In this document: positions 26,379 to 35,028 of the stretch, in pieces | Position numbering within the stretch: position 1 is the first letter of the stretch | Layout: each line of letters opens with the position of its first letter | Source of the DNA: Pseudonocardia sp. MH-G8 | GTDB taxonomy: Bacteria > Actinomycetota > Actinomycetes > Mycobacteriales > Pseudonocardiaceae | Assembly: GCF_002262885.1 (NCBI RefSeq) | Contig: NZ_NKYF01000011.1 | Coordinates: forward strand, 124,001 to 188,000 | Direction of reading: 5' to 3' | Length of the DNA stretch: 64,000 bases | Translations under genes and position numbers: made by a program | The notes under the pieces: model-generated | Seen by the model: only the letters and a program-made list of their open reading frames with translations | Databases searched by the model: none | Told to the model about the DNA's origin: nothing

Positions 26379-27067
26379 GGTGCTCCCTCCCCGGAAGCCA
26401 TGTCCCCGGAGGCCATGTCCCCGGAGGCCATGTCACTGCGGGCCTGCTCGCTGAAGGTCCCGACGGCCCACACCTTGGCGAGCTCCCGGCTGACGTCGCC
26501 GAGGTCGCGTTCGGGATAGCGGTGCAGGACGAAGCGGTAGTAGGCGTAGTGCTCGGTCATGCCCCCGAGCAGCGCGGCGCCGAGGTCCGGGTCGACGTCC
26601 GCGCGCATCAGGCCCTTCTCCACGGCCCGCCCGATCATCCGCGTGATGCGCTCGTGGAAGTCCTTGCGGTTGTCCGCCTGCATCGCCTCGATCTCCGGGT
26701 GCGTCTGCATCGTCTCGTGCAGCACCCCGAACAGGTCGGCGTTGCGCGCGTAGAAGCGGAAGTAGCGCTCGGTGGTCACCACGACGGACTCGACCGGGTC
26801 CCGAGGGCTCCACCGCGCCTGCGACTCGTCGTAGAGCTGCTGCAGCAGCATGGTGATGAGCTCGATCAGGACGGCGTTCTTGTCCACGTAGTAGCGGTAG
26901 AAGGCGCCGTTGGACATACCGGCCTCGGCCGCGACGTCGCTGACCCGGGCGGCGGCGAACCCGTCCCTCCCGAAGACCACGCGTGCCGCGCGGAGCAGCG
27001 CTTCCTTCGAGCCCCGGCCCTTCTTGGTCCGCGGATCCGCGACCGGGAGAGCTCGTCCCGCCGTCAC
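26375..27067 (-). CDS. TetR family transcriptional regulator of the divergent operons
   Basis: About 230 aa with an N-terminal helix-turn-helix (ARVSDVAAEAGMSNGAFYRYYVDKN split over residues 40-65). The C-terminus ends in three DMASG repeats. GTG 27067 is preferred (gagg with 6-base spacing); GTG 27085 has no ribosome site. As first gene of the minus operon, facing the ABC transporter operon across a 140-base gap, it is the obvious candidate regulator of both, perhaps sensing an acyl-CoA. Confidence 0.88.
26390..26434. repeat. Three tandem 15-bp repeats in the TetR 3' end
   Basis: cccggaggccatgtc occurs at 26405 and 26420, with a one-base variant at 26390. In the TetR frame it encodes DMASG three times. 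The length is a multiple of three, so copy-number change would lengthen or shorten the tail without breaking the frame. Confidence 0.85.
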
Positions 27068-27082
27068 GTCCCACCTCGCCTT

Positions 27083-27095
27083 CACTGCCGCAGTG
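27083..27095. promoter_or_regulatory. 13-bp palindrome, candidate TetR operator
   Basis: CACTGC-c-GCAGTG is a perfect inverted repeat in the gap between the TetR gene and the ABC operon, just upstream of the preferred TetR start. Its size and place suit autoregulation by TetR. Confidence 0.4.
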
Positions 27096-27136
27096 GTGTC
27101 ACGCGAGCGTAACCACAGGCCGCGAAAAAAGCGATA

Positions 27137-27166
27137 TTGACGTCACTTTCACGGAATGCCTACCGT
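27137..27166 (+). promoter_or_regulatory. Promoter of the ABC transporter/acyl-CoA operon
   Basis: TTGACG (27137-27142) and TACCGT (27161-27166) are spaced 18 bases apart, 42 bases before the first ATPase gene start. The -35 box is near consensus and the -10 fits TAnnnT. The surrounding bases (aaaaaagcgatatt) are unusually A/T-rich for this genome. Confidence 0.6.
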
Positions 27167-27207
27167 GGTGCACGTCACGCAGTCCCGCAACGGAGGGGGC
27201 AGGTCAC

Positions 27208-28203
27208 GTGTCACCGGTGCTGGAGGTCGACCACCTGCACGTGTCCTTCCCCGCGGCGGGCGGTCGTCGCAACGCCGCCGTGCGCGACGTGTCGTTCGCG
27301 ATCGACGAGGGCGAGATCCTCGGCATGGCGGGCGAGAGCGGCAGCGGGAAATCCCTCACGGCGCTGTCGGTGATGGGGCTCGTGCCCCAGCCGCCCGCCG
27401 AGATCACCGGGAGCATCCGGTTCGAGGGCGCCGACCTGCTCGGGCTCCGGCCCGCGGAGTGGAACCGCCTGCGCGGGGACCAGATCGGGATGGTCTTCCA
27501 GGAGCCGATGACGGCGCTGGACCCGGTCTTCACCGTGGGACGGCAGCTCACCGAGACCCTGCGGGCCCACCGGCGGACGACCCGCCGCGCCGCACGCCGC
27601 GCCGCCGTCGAGATGCTCGAGTCCGTCGGCATCCCGCTGCCGGACCGCCGGTTCGACGAGTACCCCCACCAGCTCTCGGGCGGTATGCGCCAACGGGTCA
27701 TGATCGCTATCGCGCTCATCTGCGAACCCCGGCTGCTCATCGCCGACGAACCCACCACCGCGGTCGACGTCACCATCCAGGCGCAGATCCTCGAGCTCCT
27801 GCGCGCGCTGTCGCGCGACCGCGGCACCGCCGTCCTGTTCATCACCCACGACCTGGGCGTGGTCGCCGAGCTGTGCGACCGGATGGTCACGCTCTACGCG
27901 GGCGAGGCCGTGGAGGCCGGTGCGGTCGACGACGTCCTGCGCTCCCCGCAGCACCCCTACACCTCCGGCCTGCTGCAGGCGATCCCCCGCATCGAGGACC
28001 GGCACCGGGTCCTGCACACGATCCCCGGCCGTGTCCCCGCTCCGAGCGCGACGCCGACGGGCTGCGTGTTCCACCCCCGGTGCAACCACGCCACGACCGA
28101 GTGCGCCGACCGCAGGCCCGAGCTCGCACCGCTGCCCGGCCGTTCCCCGCGCCTCGTGCGGTGCAGCCGCTCCGCCGAGCTCCACCTCCCGGGAGCCCGC
28201 TGA
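27208..28203 (+). CDS. Oligopeptide-type ABC transporter ATP-binding protein (OppD/DppD)
   Basis: A 331-aa ATPase: Walker A GESGSGKSLTAL, signature LSGGMRQRVMIAIAL, Walker B LLIADEPTTAVD, and the C-terminal oligopeptide-family extension with the Cys motif CVFHPRCNHATTEC that binds an Fe-S cluster in relatives. GTG 27208 follows ggaggggg with 8-base spacing. First gene of a plus-strand operon; its stop overlaps the next ATPase start. Confidence 0.93.
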   Translation: MSPVLEVDHLHVSFPAAGGRRNAAVRDVSFAIDEGEILGMAGESGSGKSLTALSVMGLVPQPPAEITGSIRFEGADLLGLRPAEWNRLRGDQIGMVFQEPMTALDPVFTVGRQLTETLRAHRRTTRRAARRAAVEMLESVGIPLPDRRFDEYPHQLSGGMRQRVMIAIALICEPRLLIADEPTTAVDVTIQAQILELLRALSRDRGTAVLFITHDLGVVAELCDRMVTLYAGEAVEAGAVDDVLRSPQHPYTSGLLQAIPRIEDRHRVLHTIPGRVPAPSATPTGCVFHPRCNHATTECADRRPELAPLPGRSPRLVRCSRSAELHLPGAR

Positions 28204-29180
28204 TGACGCCCCTGCTCGACGTCGAGGACCTGTACGTCTCCTACGCCACCCGGCGTCGCGACGAGCGGGTCAAGGCCGTCGACGGCGTCTCCTTCGCGGT
28301 GCACGAGGGCGAGACGCTGGGGCTGATCGGCGAGTCGGGGTCCGGGAAGTCGACGCTCGGGCGGGCCCTGATGCGCCTGGTGCGGCCCACCGCGGGCACC
28401 GCGCGCCTGCGCGGCACCGACCTGGTCACCCTGCGGGGCCGAGCCGGCCGGGAGATGTCGGCGCACCTGCAGATGGTGTTCCAGGACCCGCACGCCTGCC
28501 TCGACCCCCGGATGCGGGTGCTGGCGAGCATCGAGGAGCCGCTCGCGATCCGCCGGGGCGGTGACCGGGAGCGCCGCCACACCCGCGCCCTGGAACTGCT
28601 CGACCTCGTGGGGCTGTCGCGCGAGCTGGGTGCGCGCTACCCGCACGAGCTGTCCGGCGGGCAGAAGCAGCGGGTCAACATCGCGCGGGCCCTCGTCCTG
28701 GATCCGGCGCTCGTCGTCTGCGACGAGGCGGTGTCGGCGCTCGACGTGGCGCTGCAGGCCGAGATACTGGGGCTGCTGGCCACGCTGCAGTCCGAGCTGG
28801 GGCTGGCCTACCTGTTCATCACCCACGACCTGTCGGTGGTGGCGAACATCGCCGACCGCGTCGCCGTCATGTACCTGGGCCGGTTGATGGAGGTCGGTCC
28901 GGTCGAGCAGCTCGTCACGCGGCCCCGCCACCCCTACACCGAGGCTCTCGTGTCGGCGCAGCCGCGGATCGGCGGCGACGACGGGCGGGAACGGATCGTC
29001 CTGCAGGGCGATATCCCGAGCCCGGTCCACCCGCCGTCGGGCTGCCGGTTCCGGACGCGCTGCCGCTACGCCACGCAGCGTTGCACGGAGGAGGTGCCCG
29101 CATGGCGGGAGCTGGGCCCCGGGCACCAGGTCGCCTGCCACCACGCCGACGCGCTCGCGCTCGCCGGGGTCGGATCATGA
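28203..29180 (+). CDS. Oligopeptide-type ABC transporter ATP-binding protein (OppF/DppF)
   Basis: A 325-aa second ATPase: Walker A GESGSGKSTLGRAL, signature LSGGQKQRVNIARAL, Walker B LVVCDEAVSALD, and the C-terminal CRFRTRCRYATQRC motif. It pairs with the preceding OppD-like subunit; such heterodimers drive group 5 peptide, nickel or small organic substrate importers. ATG 28203 overlaps the upstream stop (TGATG), and its own stop overlaps the binding-protein start. Confidence 0.93.
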   Translation: MTPLLDVEDLYVSYATRRRDERVKAVDGVSFAVHEGETLGLIGESGSGKSTLGRALMRLVRPTAGTARLRGTDLVTLRGRAGREMSAHLQMVFQDPHACLDPRMRVLASIEEPLAIRRGGDRERRHTRALELLDLVGLSRELGARYPHELSGGQKQRVNIARALVLDPALVVCDEAVSALDVALQAEILGLLATLQSELGLAYLFITHDLSVVANIADRVAVMYLGRLMEVGPVEQLVTRPRHPYTEALVSAQPRIGGDDGRERIVLQGDIPSPVHPPSGCRFRTRCRYATQRCTEEVPAWRELGPGHQVACHHADALALAGVGS

Positions 29181-30703
29181 CGCGCCTCTCCCGGCTCCCC
29201 TTGCTCGTACTGGGCCTGGTGCTCGCCATCGTCTGCGCCGGCTGTGCCGGGACCAGCGCGGCCACCGCTCCCGGCGTGCTCAAGGTCGCCTGGCCGTCGA
29301 ACCCGTCCTCGCTCGACCCGCAGCGCGGCAACTCCGGCTCCGACCACGGCGTGCTGTTCACGCTGTACGACACGTTGGTCTCGTTCACCCCGGAGACGCT
29401 GGAGCCGGCGCCGGGGTTGGCCCAGTCCTGGGACCAGAGCGACCCGACGGCCCTCGTGCTGCACCTGCGCCGCGGTGTCACCTTCCACGACGGCACGCCC
29501 TTCGACGCCGAGGCGGTCCGGTACAACATCGAGCGCGCGCAGGGCGAGCTGTCCAACATCCAGGCCGACGTCCAGGCGATCGCGGGCATCGACGTGCTCG
29601 ACGCGCACACGGTCCGGCTCAACCTCACCGCGCCCGACTCGTCGCTGCTGCTGACGCTCGCCGACCGCGCCGGGATGATGATCTCCCCCACCGCCGCCGA
29701 GCAGCACGGGGAGGCGTTCGAGCGCAACCCGGTGGGCACCGGACCGTGGCGGTTCGTCGAGTGGCAGAACGGCGCACGCGTGCGGGTCGAGCGGTTCGGC
29801 GACTACTGGCAGCAGGGGTTGCCCCACCTCGACGGGATCACCTTCACGATCATGACCGACGACTCGACGGCGGTGAACGCGCTGCGGTCGGGCCAGCAGG
29901 ACTTCGCGTTCGACCCGCCGCCGCAGGACATCGGCAACCTGGAGGAGTCCCCCGGCTTCGACGCGAGCGTCAGCCCGCAGCTCTACCAGAAGATCGTCTA
30001 CCTCGACGTCGCCGCACCCCCGTTCGACGACGTGCGCGTGCGCCGGGCGCTCAACCTCGCGATCAACCGCGAGCAGCTGCTGGAGGTGGCGCACTTCGGG
30101 CGCGGCGAGGTCGGGTGGATGCCGCTGCCGTCGGCGCACTGGGCCTACCCCGAGCCGCTGGTGCCCACCTACCCCTTCGACCCGGAGCAGGCGCGCAGCC
30201 TGCTGGCCGAGGCCGGGCACACCGGCGGCGTCGACTTCCCGATGATCGTGTACACCGACCCGACCAGCATCCGGCTGGGCGAGGTGCTCAAGTACCAGCT
30301 CGGCAAGGTCGGGATCCGGGTGGACCTCATCCCGACCGAGCTCACCCAGGGCAGCAGCGAGTTCTTCAACGAGCGCCGCTACCCGGCCATGCTGTCGGCC
30401 TGGACCGGCAGGCCCGACCCGGCCCTGACCTACAAGCTGATGTTCACCGCGGAGGGCTACTACAACACCGGTCACGTCGGCACGCCCGGCATCGACGAGG
30501 CGCTCGCCGCGGCCAACGCCGGTGCGGACCTCGCGCAGCGGCGGGAGGGGCTCGGCCGGCTCGCCGCGACCGTCGCCGACAACGCGCTGTTCGTCCCGCT
30601 GTTCTTCCCGGCGAGCGCGGCCGTCTACAGCGACGACGTCAGCGGCTACCAGCCGAGCCTGCTGGGCAAACCGAAGTTCACGACGGTGAGGATCGCGCGA
30701 TGA
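29177..30703 (+). CDS. ABC transporter substrate-binding lipoprotein, family 5
   Basis: A 508-aa SBP_bac_5 protein. The signal peptide ends in a lipobox (VCAGC, Cys near residue 22). Family motifs include LAQSWDQSDPTALVLHLRRG, VTFHDGTPFDAEAV and PVGTGPWRFVEW. It sets the specificity of the importer. Despite the family name, members bind peptides, sugars, metals and organic acids; with CoA-activating genes downstream an acid or small amide is as likely as a peptide. ATG 29177 overlaps the ATPase stop. Confidence 0.92.
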   Translation: MTRLSRLPLLVLGLVLAIVCAGCAGTSAATAPGVLKVAWPSNPSSLDPQRGNSGSDHGVLFTLYDTLVSFTPETLEPAPGLAQSWDQSDPTALVLHLRRGVTFHDGTPFDAEAVRYNIERAQGELSNIQADVQAIAGIDVLDAHTVRLNLTAPDSSLLLTLADRAGMMISPTAAEQHGEAFERNPVGTGPWRFVEWQNGARVRVERFGDYWQQGLPHLDGITFTIMTDDSTAVNALRSGQQDFAFDPPPQDIGNLEESPGFDASVSPQLYQKIVYLDVAAPPFDDVRVRRALNLAINREQLLEVAHFGRGEVGWMPLPSAHWAYPEPLVPTYPFDPEQARSLLAEAGHTGGVDFPMIVYTDPTSIRLGEVLKYQLGKVGIRVDLIPTELTQGSSEFFNERRYPAMLSAWTGRPDPALTYKLMFTAEGYYNTGHVGTPGIDEALAAANAGADLAQRREGLGRLAATVADNALFVPLFFPASAAVYSDDVSGYQPSLLGKPKFTTVRIAR

Positions 30704-31686
30704 CGACGACGTCGGCCGCCGCTCCCCGGACCCGGCGGCAGCTTCCCGGGGTGCGAGGGGTGGGCAAGCGGCTCGCCGGGGTGATCCCCACGCTGCTGCT
30801 CGCGACGTTCCTCGTGTTCGGCCTGCTGCACCTCATCCCCGGCGACCCGGCCCAGGCCATCGCGGGCGAGAACGCCACCCCGGAACGGCTGGCGCAGCTG
30901 CGCGAGCAGCTGGGGCTCGACCGCCCGTTCCTGCTGCAGTACCTCGACTGGCTCGGGGGCGTGGTCACCGGCGACCTCGGGACGTCGCTGTCCACCGGCG
31001 AGCCGGTCCTCGACCTGATCGGGCAGCGGCTGCCCACCACGCTGACGCTCGGCGCGGCGTCGCTCGTCGTCGCGGTGGGGATCGGCGTGCCGCTGGGGAT
31101 CGCGGCGGCGCAGCGGCGGGGCCGGGGCTCCGACTCGGTGATCACCGGGGCGGCGACGTTGGGCATCGCGGTACCGAACTTCTGGCTCGGCATGGTGCTG
31201 GTGCTCGTGTTCGCCCTCACCCTGAAATGGCTGCCCGCCACCGGGTTCGTCTCGATCACCGAGAACCCGCTGCGGTCGCTGTGGCACCTGGTGCTGCCCG
31301 CGATCGCCCTCGGCGCGGTGGGCGCGGCCGAGGTGTGCCGGCAGCTGCGCAGCGCGATGATCGAGGTGCTGCAGTCGGACTACATGCGCACCCACCAGGC
31401 CAAGGGCCTCTCCCGGCACACCCGGATCTGGCGGCACGCCCTGAAGAACTCCGGGCTGCCGCTCGCCACGATCATCGGCCTGCTGGTGAGCCGGGTGCTC
31501 GGCGCCACGGTCGTGGTCGAGGCCCTCTTCGCGATCCCCGGCATCGGATCGCTGGTCGTGCAGACCACCACCCAGCGCGACTACCCGATGATCCAGGGGA
31601 TCGTGCTGGTCACGGCGTTGCTGGTGCTCGCGACCAACCTGCTCGTGGACCTCGTCTACCGGGTCGTCGACCCCCGGATCGCGTGA
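30700..31686 (+). CDS. ABC transporter permease (DppB-like)
   Basis: A 328-aa permease of the OppB/DppB type: first helix LLLATFLVFGLLHLIPGDPA, periplasmic loop with REQLGLDRPFLLQYL, and cytoplasmic EAA-like loop around YMRTHQAKGLSRHTRI. Five to six membrane helices are visible. ATG 30700 overlaps the binding-protein stop (ATGA). Works with the DppC-like subunit just downstream. Confidence 0.92.
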   Translation: MTTTSAAAPRTRRQLPGVRGVGKRLAGVIPTLLLATFLVFGLLHLIPGDPAQAIAGENATPERLAQLREQLGLDRPFLLQYLDWLGGVVTGDLGTSLSTGEPVLDLIGQRLPTTLTLGAASLVVAVGIGVPLGIAAAQRRGRGSDSVITGAATLGIAVPNFWLGMVLVLVFALTLKWLPATGFVSITENPLRSLWHLVLPAIALGAVGAAEVCRQLRSAMIEVLQSDYMRTHQAKGLSRHTRIWRHALKNSGLPLATIIGLLVSRVLGATVVVEALFAIPGIGSLVVQTTTQRDYPMIQGIVLVTALLVLATNLLVDLVYRVVDPRIA

Positions 31687-31695
31687 GGAGCGGCC

Positions 31696-32595
31696 ATGTC
31701 CGTCGAGATCCGGTCCGCTGCCCCCACCACCACCGCCGAGCCGCCTCCCGCTGCCGGCGCCGCCGTGCTGTCCCGGCTCGCCCGCGACCCGCGCGCGATC
31801 GCCTGCGCCGGGTTCCTGCTGGTGCTGGTCGCGGCCGCGGCGCTGGCCCCGTGGCTCACCCCGCACGACCCGAACGCCCAGAACTACGAGGTCATCCTGC
31901 AGCCCGCCGGAACTCCCGGGTACCTGCTGGGCAGCGACGACCTCGGCCGCGACATCCTCAGCAGGCTCCTGCACGGGGCACGGGCGTCGCTGCTGGCCAG
32001 CGTGCTCGCCGTCGGCGTGGCGCTCGGGATCGGGATCCCGCTGGGGCTGGCCGCGGGATACCTCGGCGGCGCCGTCGACATGGCCCTGATGCGCGTGATC
32101 GACACGCTGCTGTCCTTCCCCGCGATCATCCTCGCCATCGGGATCACGGCCGCCCTGCAGCCCAGCCTCGTCAACTCGATGATCGCGGTGGGCATCGTGT
32201 TCGCCCCGTCGGTGGCGCGGCTGATGCGGGCCCAGGTGCTCGCCGTCAAGGAGGAGCCCTACGTCGACGCCGCGCGCACGTTCGGCAGCCGCGGCGGGCA
32301 CCTGGTCCGGCGCCACCTGCTGCCCAACGCGATCCAGCCCGTGCTGGTGCAGGCGAGCCTGCTGCTGTCGCACGCCCTGATCGCCGAGGCGAGCCTGAGC
32401 TTCCTCGGCCTGGGCGTGCAGCCGCCCGGCTCCAGCTGGGGCTCGATGCTCGCCCGCGCCTACACGTTCATCTACCACGCACCGCTGCAGATGCTGGCGC
32501 CCGGCATCGCCATCGTGGCGACCGCCCTCGCCTTCACCGTGCTCGGTGACGTCGCGCAGCGCGCCATCGACCCGAAGTTCCGCAGGACGGCCTGA
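31696..32595 (+). CDS. ABC transporter permease (DppC-like)
   Basis: A 299-aa permease: an N-terminal cytoplasmic Pro/Ala-rich stretch, a first helix (ACAGFLLVLVAAAALAPWL), the GSDDLGRDILSRLLHGARAS motif characteristic of OppC/DppC, and an EAA loop near EEPYVDAARTFGS. ATG 31696 follows gaggagcggcc. Completes the five-gene importer with no gaps. Confidence 0.92.
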   Translation: MSVEIRSAAPTTTAEPPPAAGAAVLSRLARDPRAIACAGFLLVLVAAAALAPWLTPHDPNAQNYEVILQPAGTPGYLLGSDDLGRDILSRLLHGARASLLASVLAVGVALGIGIPLGLAAGYLGGAVDMALMRVIDTLLSFPAIILAIGITAALQPSLVNSMIAVGIVFAPSVARLMRAQVLAVKEEPYVDAARTFGSRGGHLVRRHLLPNAIQPVLVQASLLLSHALIAEASLSFLGLGVQPPGSSWGSMLARAYTFIYHAPLQMLAPGIAIVATALAFTVLGDVAQRAIDPKFRRTA

Positions 32596-32612
32596 GGAGG
32601 CGCTCGAAACGC

Positions 32613-33455
32613 ATGGACCGCACCATCGACACCGGGACCGACGACCTGCTGGCCCGCGTGGAGCGCGGGGTCGGCGTGGTGGTCCTCAACCGGCCCGAGC
32701 GGCGCAACGCCCTCTCGCCGGACATGCTGACCGCACTCGCGGCCGTGCTCGCGGACATGGAGGTCGCCGACGACGTCGGCGCCGTCCTGGTCACCGGGGC
32801 CGGCACCGCGTTCTGCGCGGGGGGCGACGTCAAGGCGTTCGCCGCGCGCGGCGGCGAGGGCGGCGGGACGAGCGCGCCGCGGGAGGAGCGGGCGCGGCGC
32901 CAGCAGGCGATGCAGCACGCCACGACCGGCCGGCTGCACGCGATGGCGAAGCCGACGATCGCGGCGCTGCCGGGCGCCGCGGCGGGCGCGGGGCTGGGGC
33001 TCGCGCTGGGCTGCGACCTGCGGATCGGGTGCCCCGACACCGTCATCGCGACGGCGTTCGGGAAGGTCGGGCTCTCCGGCGACTACGGCACGACGTGGCT
33101 GCTCTCGCGGCTCGTCGGGCCCAGCCGGGCGCGTCGGCTGATGTTCCTCGGCGAGCGGCTCGACGCGACGGCGGCCCACGAGCTCGGGCTCCTGGACTGG
33201 ATGGTGGAGGCCGACGCGCTCGCCGGGTTCGCCCTGTCGACCGCCGCCGACCTGGCGGCCGGACCGCGGCAGGCCCTCGCCGCGATGAAGGCCAACCTGC
33301 TGGATGCGCAGCGGTGCGACCTCCCCGACGCGATGGACCGCGAGGTACCCCGCCACCTCGAGTGCGGGGTGAGCGCGGACCACCGGGAGGCCGTGCAGGC
33401 GTTCGTGGAGAAACGGGCGCCGGTGTTCGGCGCGCGGGTGACGGAGGGGCCATGA
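32613..33455 (+). CDS. Crotonase family protein, isomerase-like (hydratase glutamates absent)
   Basis: A 280-aa crotonase-fold protein with FCAGGDVKAF oxyanion loop. The two catalytic Glu of enoyl-CoA hydratases are not found: the usual GGGxELA is GAGLGLALGCD, and the second region reads FGKVGLSGDYGTTW, as in PaaG-type isomerases that use an Asp. A double-bond isomerisation (or another non-hydratase reaction) on an enoyl-CoA is therefore likelier than hydration. ATG 32613 follows gaggagg. Its stop overlaps the start of the mini-ORF at 33452. Confidence 0.85.
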   Translation: MDRTIDTGTDDLLARVERGVGVVVLNRPERRNALSPDMLTALAAVLADMEVADDVGAVLVTGAGTAFCAGGDVKAFAARGGEGGGTSAPREERARRQQAMQHATTGRLHAMAKPTIAALPGAAAGAGLGLALGCDLRIGCPDTVIATAFGKVGLSGDYGTTWLLSRLVGPSRARRLMFLGERLDATAAHELGLLDWMVEADALAGFALSTAADLAAGPRQALAAMKANLLDAQRCDLPDAMDREVPRHLECGVSADHREAVQAFVEKRAPVFGARVTEGP

Positions 33456-33493
33456 GCGACGACGTACTTGCTCCCGCGGAGGCGCAGACATGA
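33452..33493 (+). CDS. 13-codon bridging mini-ORF (MSDDVLAPAEAQT)
   Basis: This very short frame starts with an ATG that overlaps the crotonase stop (ATGA) and ends with a TGA that overlaps the carboxyltransferase start (ATGA). A strong ribosome site (ggagggg) precedes it and another (ggagg) lies inside it for the next gene. It bridges two genes by stop-start overlap at both ends. It may be a real microprotein, a coupling device, or coincidence. Confidence 0.4.
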   Translation: MSDDVLAPAEAQT

Positions 33494-35028
33494 CCGACAG
33501 CTGGCAGCCGGAGGTCGACGAGCTGCGCCGCCGCGAGCAGCAGGCGCGCGAGATGGGCGGCCCGGAGAAGGTGCGCCGCCAGCACGACGCCGGGCGGCTC
33601 ACGGTGCGCGAGCGGATCGACGCGCTGCTCGACGCGGGCAGCTTCCGGGAGATCGGCGCGATCGCCGGCCGCCCGCTGCCGGACGGCCGGTTCCAGCCGG
33701 CGAACTTCGTGTTCGGACGCGGGCGGCTCGACGGGCGGCCCGTGGTCGTCGGCGGCGACGACTTCACCGTGCGGGGCGGGGCCTCGGACGCGTCGATCCG
33801 CGAGAAGCAGATCATGGCCGAGCAGCTCGCCCACGAGCTGCGGCTCCCGCTGGTCCGGCTCGTCGAGGGCACGGGCGGCGGTGGTTCGATCCGCTCGCTC
33901 GAGGCGATCGGCCGCACCTACGTGCCGGCGAACCCGGGCTGGGAGTGGGTGGTGGCGAACCTGGGCAACGTGCCGGTCGTCGCGCTGGCGCTCGGCCCGG
34001 TGGCCGGTCTCGGCGCCGCCCGGGTGGCCGCCAGCCACTACTCGGTGATGGTGCGCGGGGCCGCGCAGGTCTTCGCGGCGGGACCGCCCCTGGTCGCCCG
34101 GCTCGGCGCCCCCATCACGAAGGAGGAGCTGGGGGGCAGCGACATCCACGGCACCAACGGGGTGGTCACCGACGTCGTCGAGTCGGAGAAGGAGGCCTTC
34201 GAGCGGGCCCGCCGGTTCCTGTCCTACCTGCCGGCGTCGGTGCACGGGCTGCCGGAGCGGGTGCCCGGCGAGGACGCCACCGACCGGCGCGAGGACTGGC
34301 TGATCCGCGCGATCCCCCGCAACCGCAGGCGCGCCTACAAGATCCGGCCGATCATCGAGGCCGTCGTCGACCAGGGCTCGTTCCTGGAGCTGGGCAAGGG
34401 GCACGGGCGCTCGGCCGTCACCGGGCTCGCCCGCCTGGACGGGTGGCCGGTCGCGGTGCTCGCCGGCGACCCGATGGTCTACGGGGGTGGCATGACGGCC
34501 ACCTCCGCCCGCAAGATCGAGTGGTTCGTCGACCTCGCCGAGACGTTCCACCTCCCGGTCGTGCACCTCGTCGACCAGCCCGGGTTCGTGATCGGCGTCG
34601 AGGCCGAGCGCGCGGCGACGATGCGGTTCGGCGTGCGTGCGCTGAACGCCGTCTACCAGGCGAGCGTGCCCTGGTGCTCGGTGATCCTGCGCAAGGTGTT
34701 CGGGGTGGCGGGCGCCGCCCACACCAACGCGGCGCGGGTGCAGTACCGGTACGCGTGGCCCTCGGCCGACTGGGGCTCGCTCCCCCTCGAAGGGGGCATC
34801 GAGGCCGCCTACCGGGCCGATCTGGAGGCGTCCGAGGACCCCGAGGCGATGCTCGCCGAGATCTGGGAGCGGATGGACGCGATCCGCTCCCCGTTCCGCA
34901 CGGCCGAGGCGTTCAACATCCAGGACATCATCGACCCCCGCGACACCCGCCCGCTGCTGTGCGAGTTCGCGTCCCTGGCCGCCCCGTTGCGTACGCCGGG
35001 GCCGGTGAGCTGGAGGTTCCGTGGATGA
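33490..35028 (+). CDS. Acyl-CoA carboxylase carboxyltransferase (beta) subunit
   Basis: A 512-aa carboxyltransferase with both crotonase-like halves. VVGGDDFTVRGGASDASI and EGTGGGGSIRSLE lie in the N-half; YGGGMTATSARKIEWFVDLA and VHLVDQPGFVIGVEAERAAT in the C-half bind the biotin and acyl-CoA. It is of the PCC/MCC-beta type and is the natural partner of the biotin carboxylase and 71-aa carrier in the divergent operon. Possible substrates are propionyl-CoA or a branched enoyl-CoA. ATG 33490 overlaps the mini-ORF stop; its own stop overlaps the ligase start. Confidence 0.92.
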   Translation: MTDSWQPEVDELRRREQQAREMGGPEKVRRQHDAGRLTVRERIDALLDAGSFREIGAIAGRPLPDGRFQPANFVFGRGRLDGRPVVVGGDDFTVRGGASDASIREKQIMAEQLAHELRLPLVRLVEGTGGGGSIRSLEAIGRTYVPANPGWEWVVANLGNVPVVALALGPVAGLGAARVAASHYSVMVRGAAQVFAAGPPLVARLGAPITKEELGGSDIHGTNGVVTDVVESEKEAFERARRFLSYLPASVHGLPERVPGEDATDRREDWLIRAIPRNRRRAYKIRPIIEAVVDQGSFLELGKGHGRSAVTGLARLDGWPVAVLAGDPMVYGGGMTATSARKIEWFVDLAETFHLPVVHLVDQPGFVIGVEAERAATMRFGVRALNAVYQASVPWCSVILRKVFGVAGAAHTNAARVQYRYAWPSADWGSLPLEGGIEAAYRADLEASEDPEAMLAEIWERMDAIRSPFRTAEAFNIQDIIDPRDTRPLLCEFASLAAPLRTPGPVSWRFRG

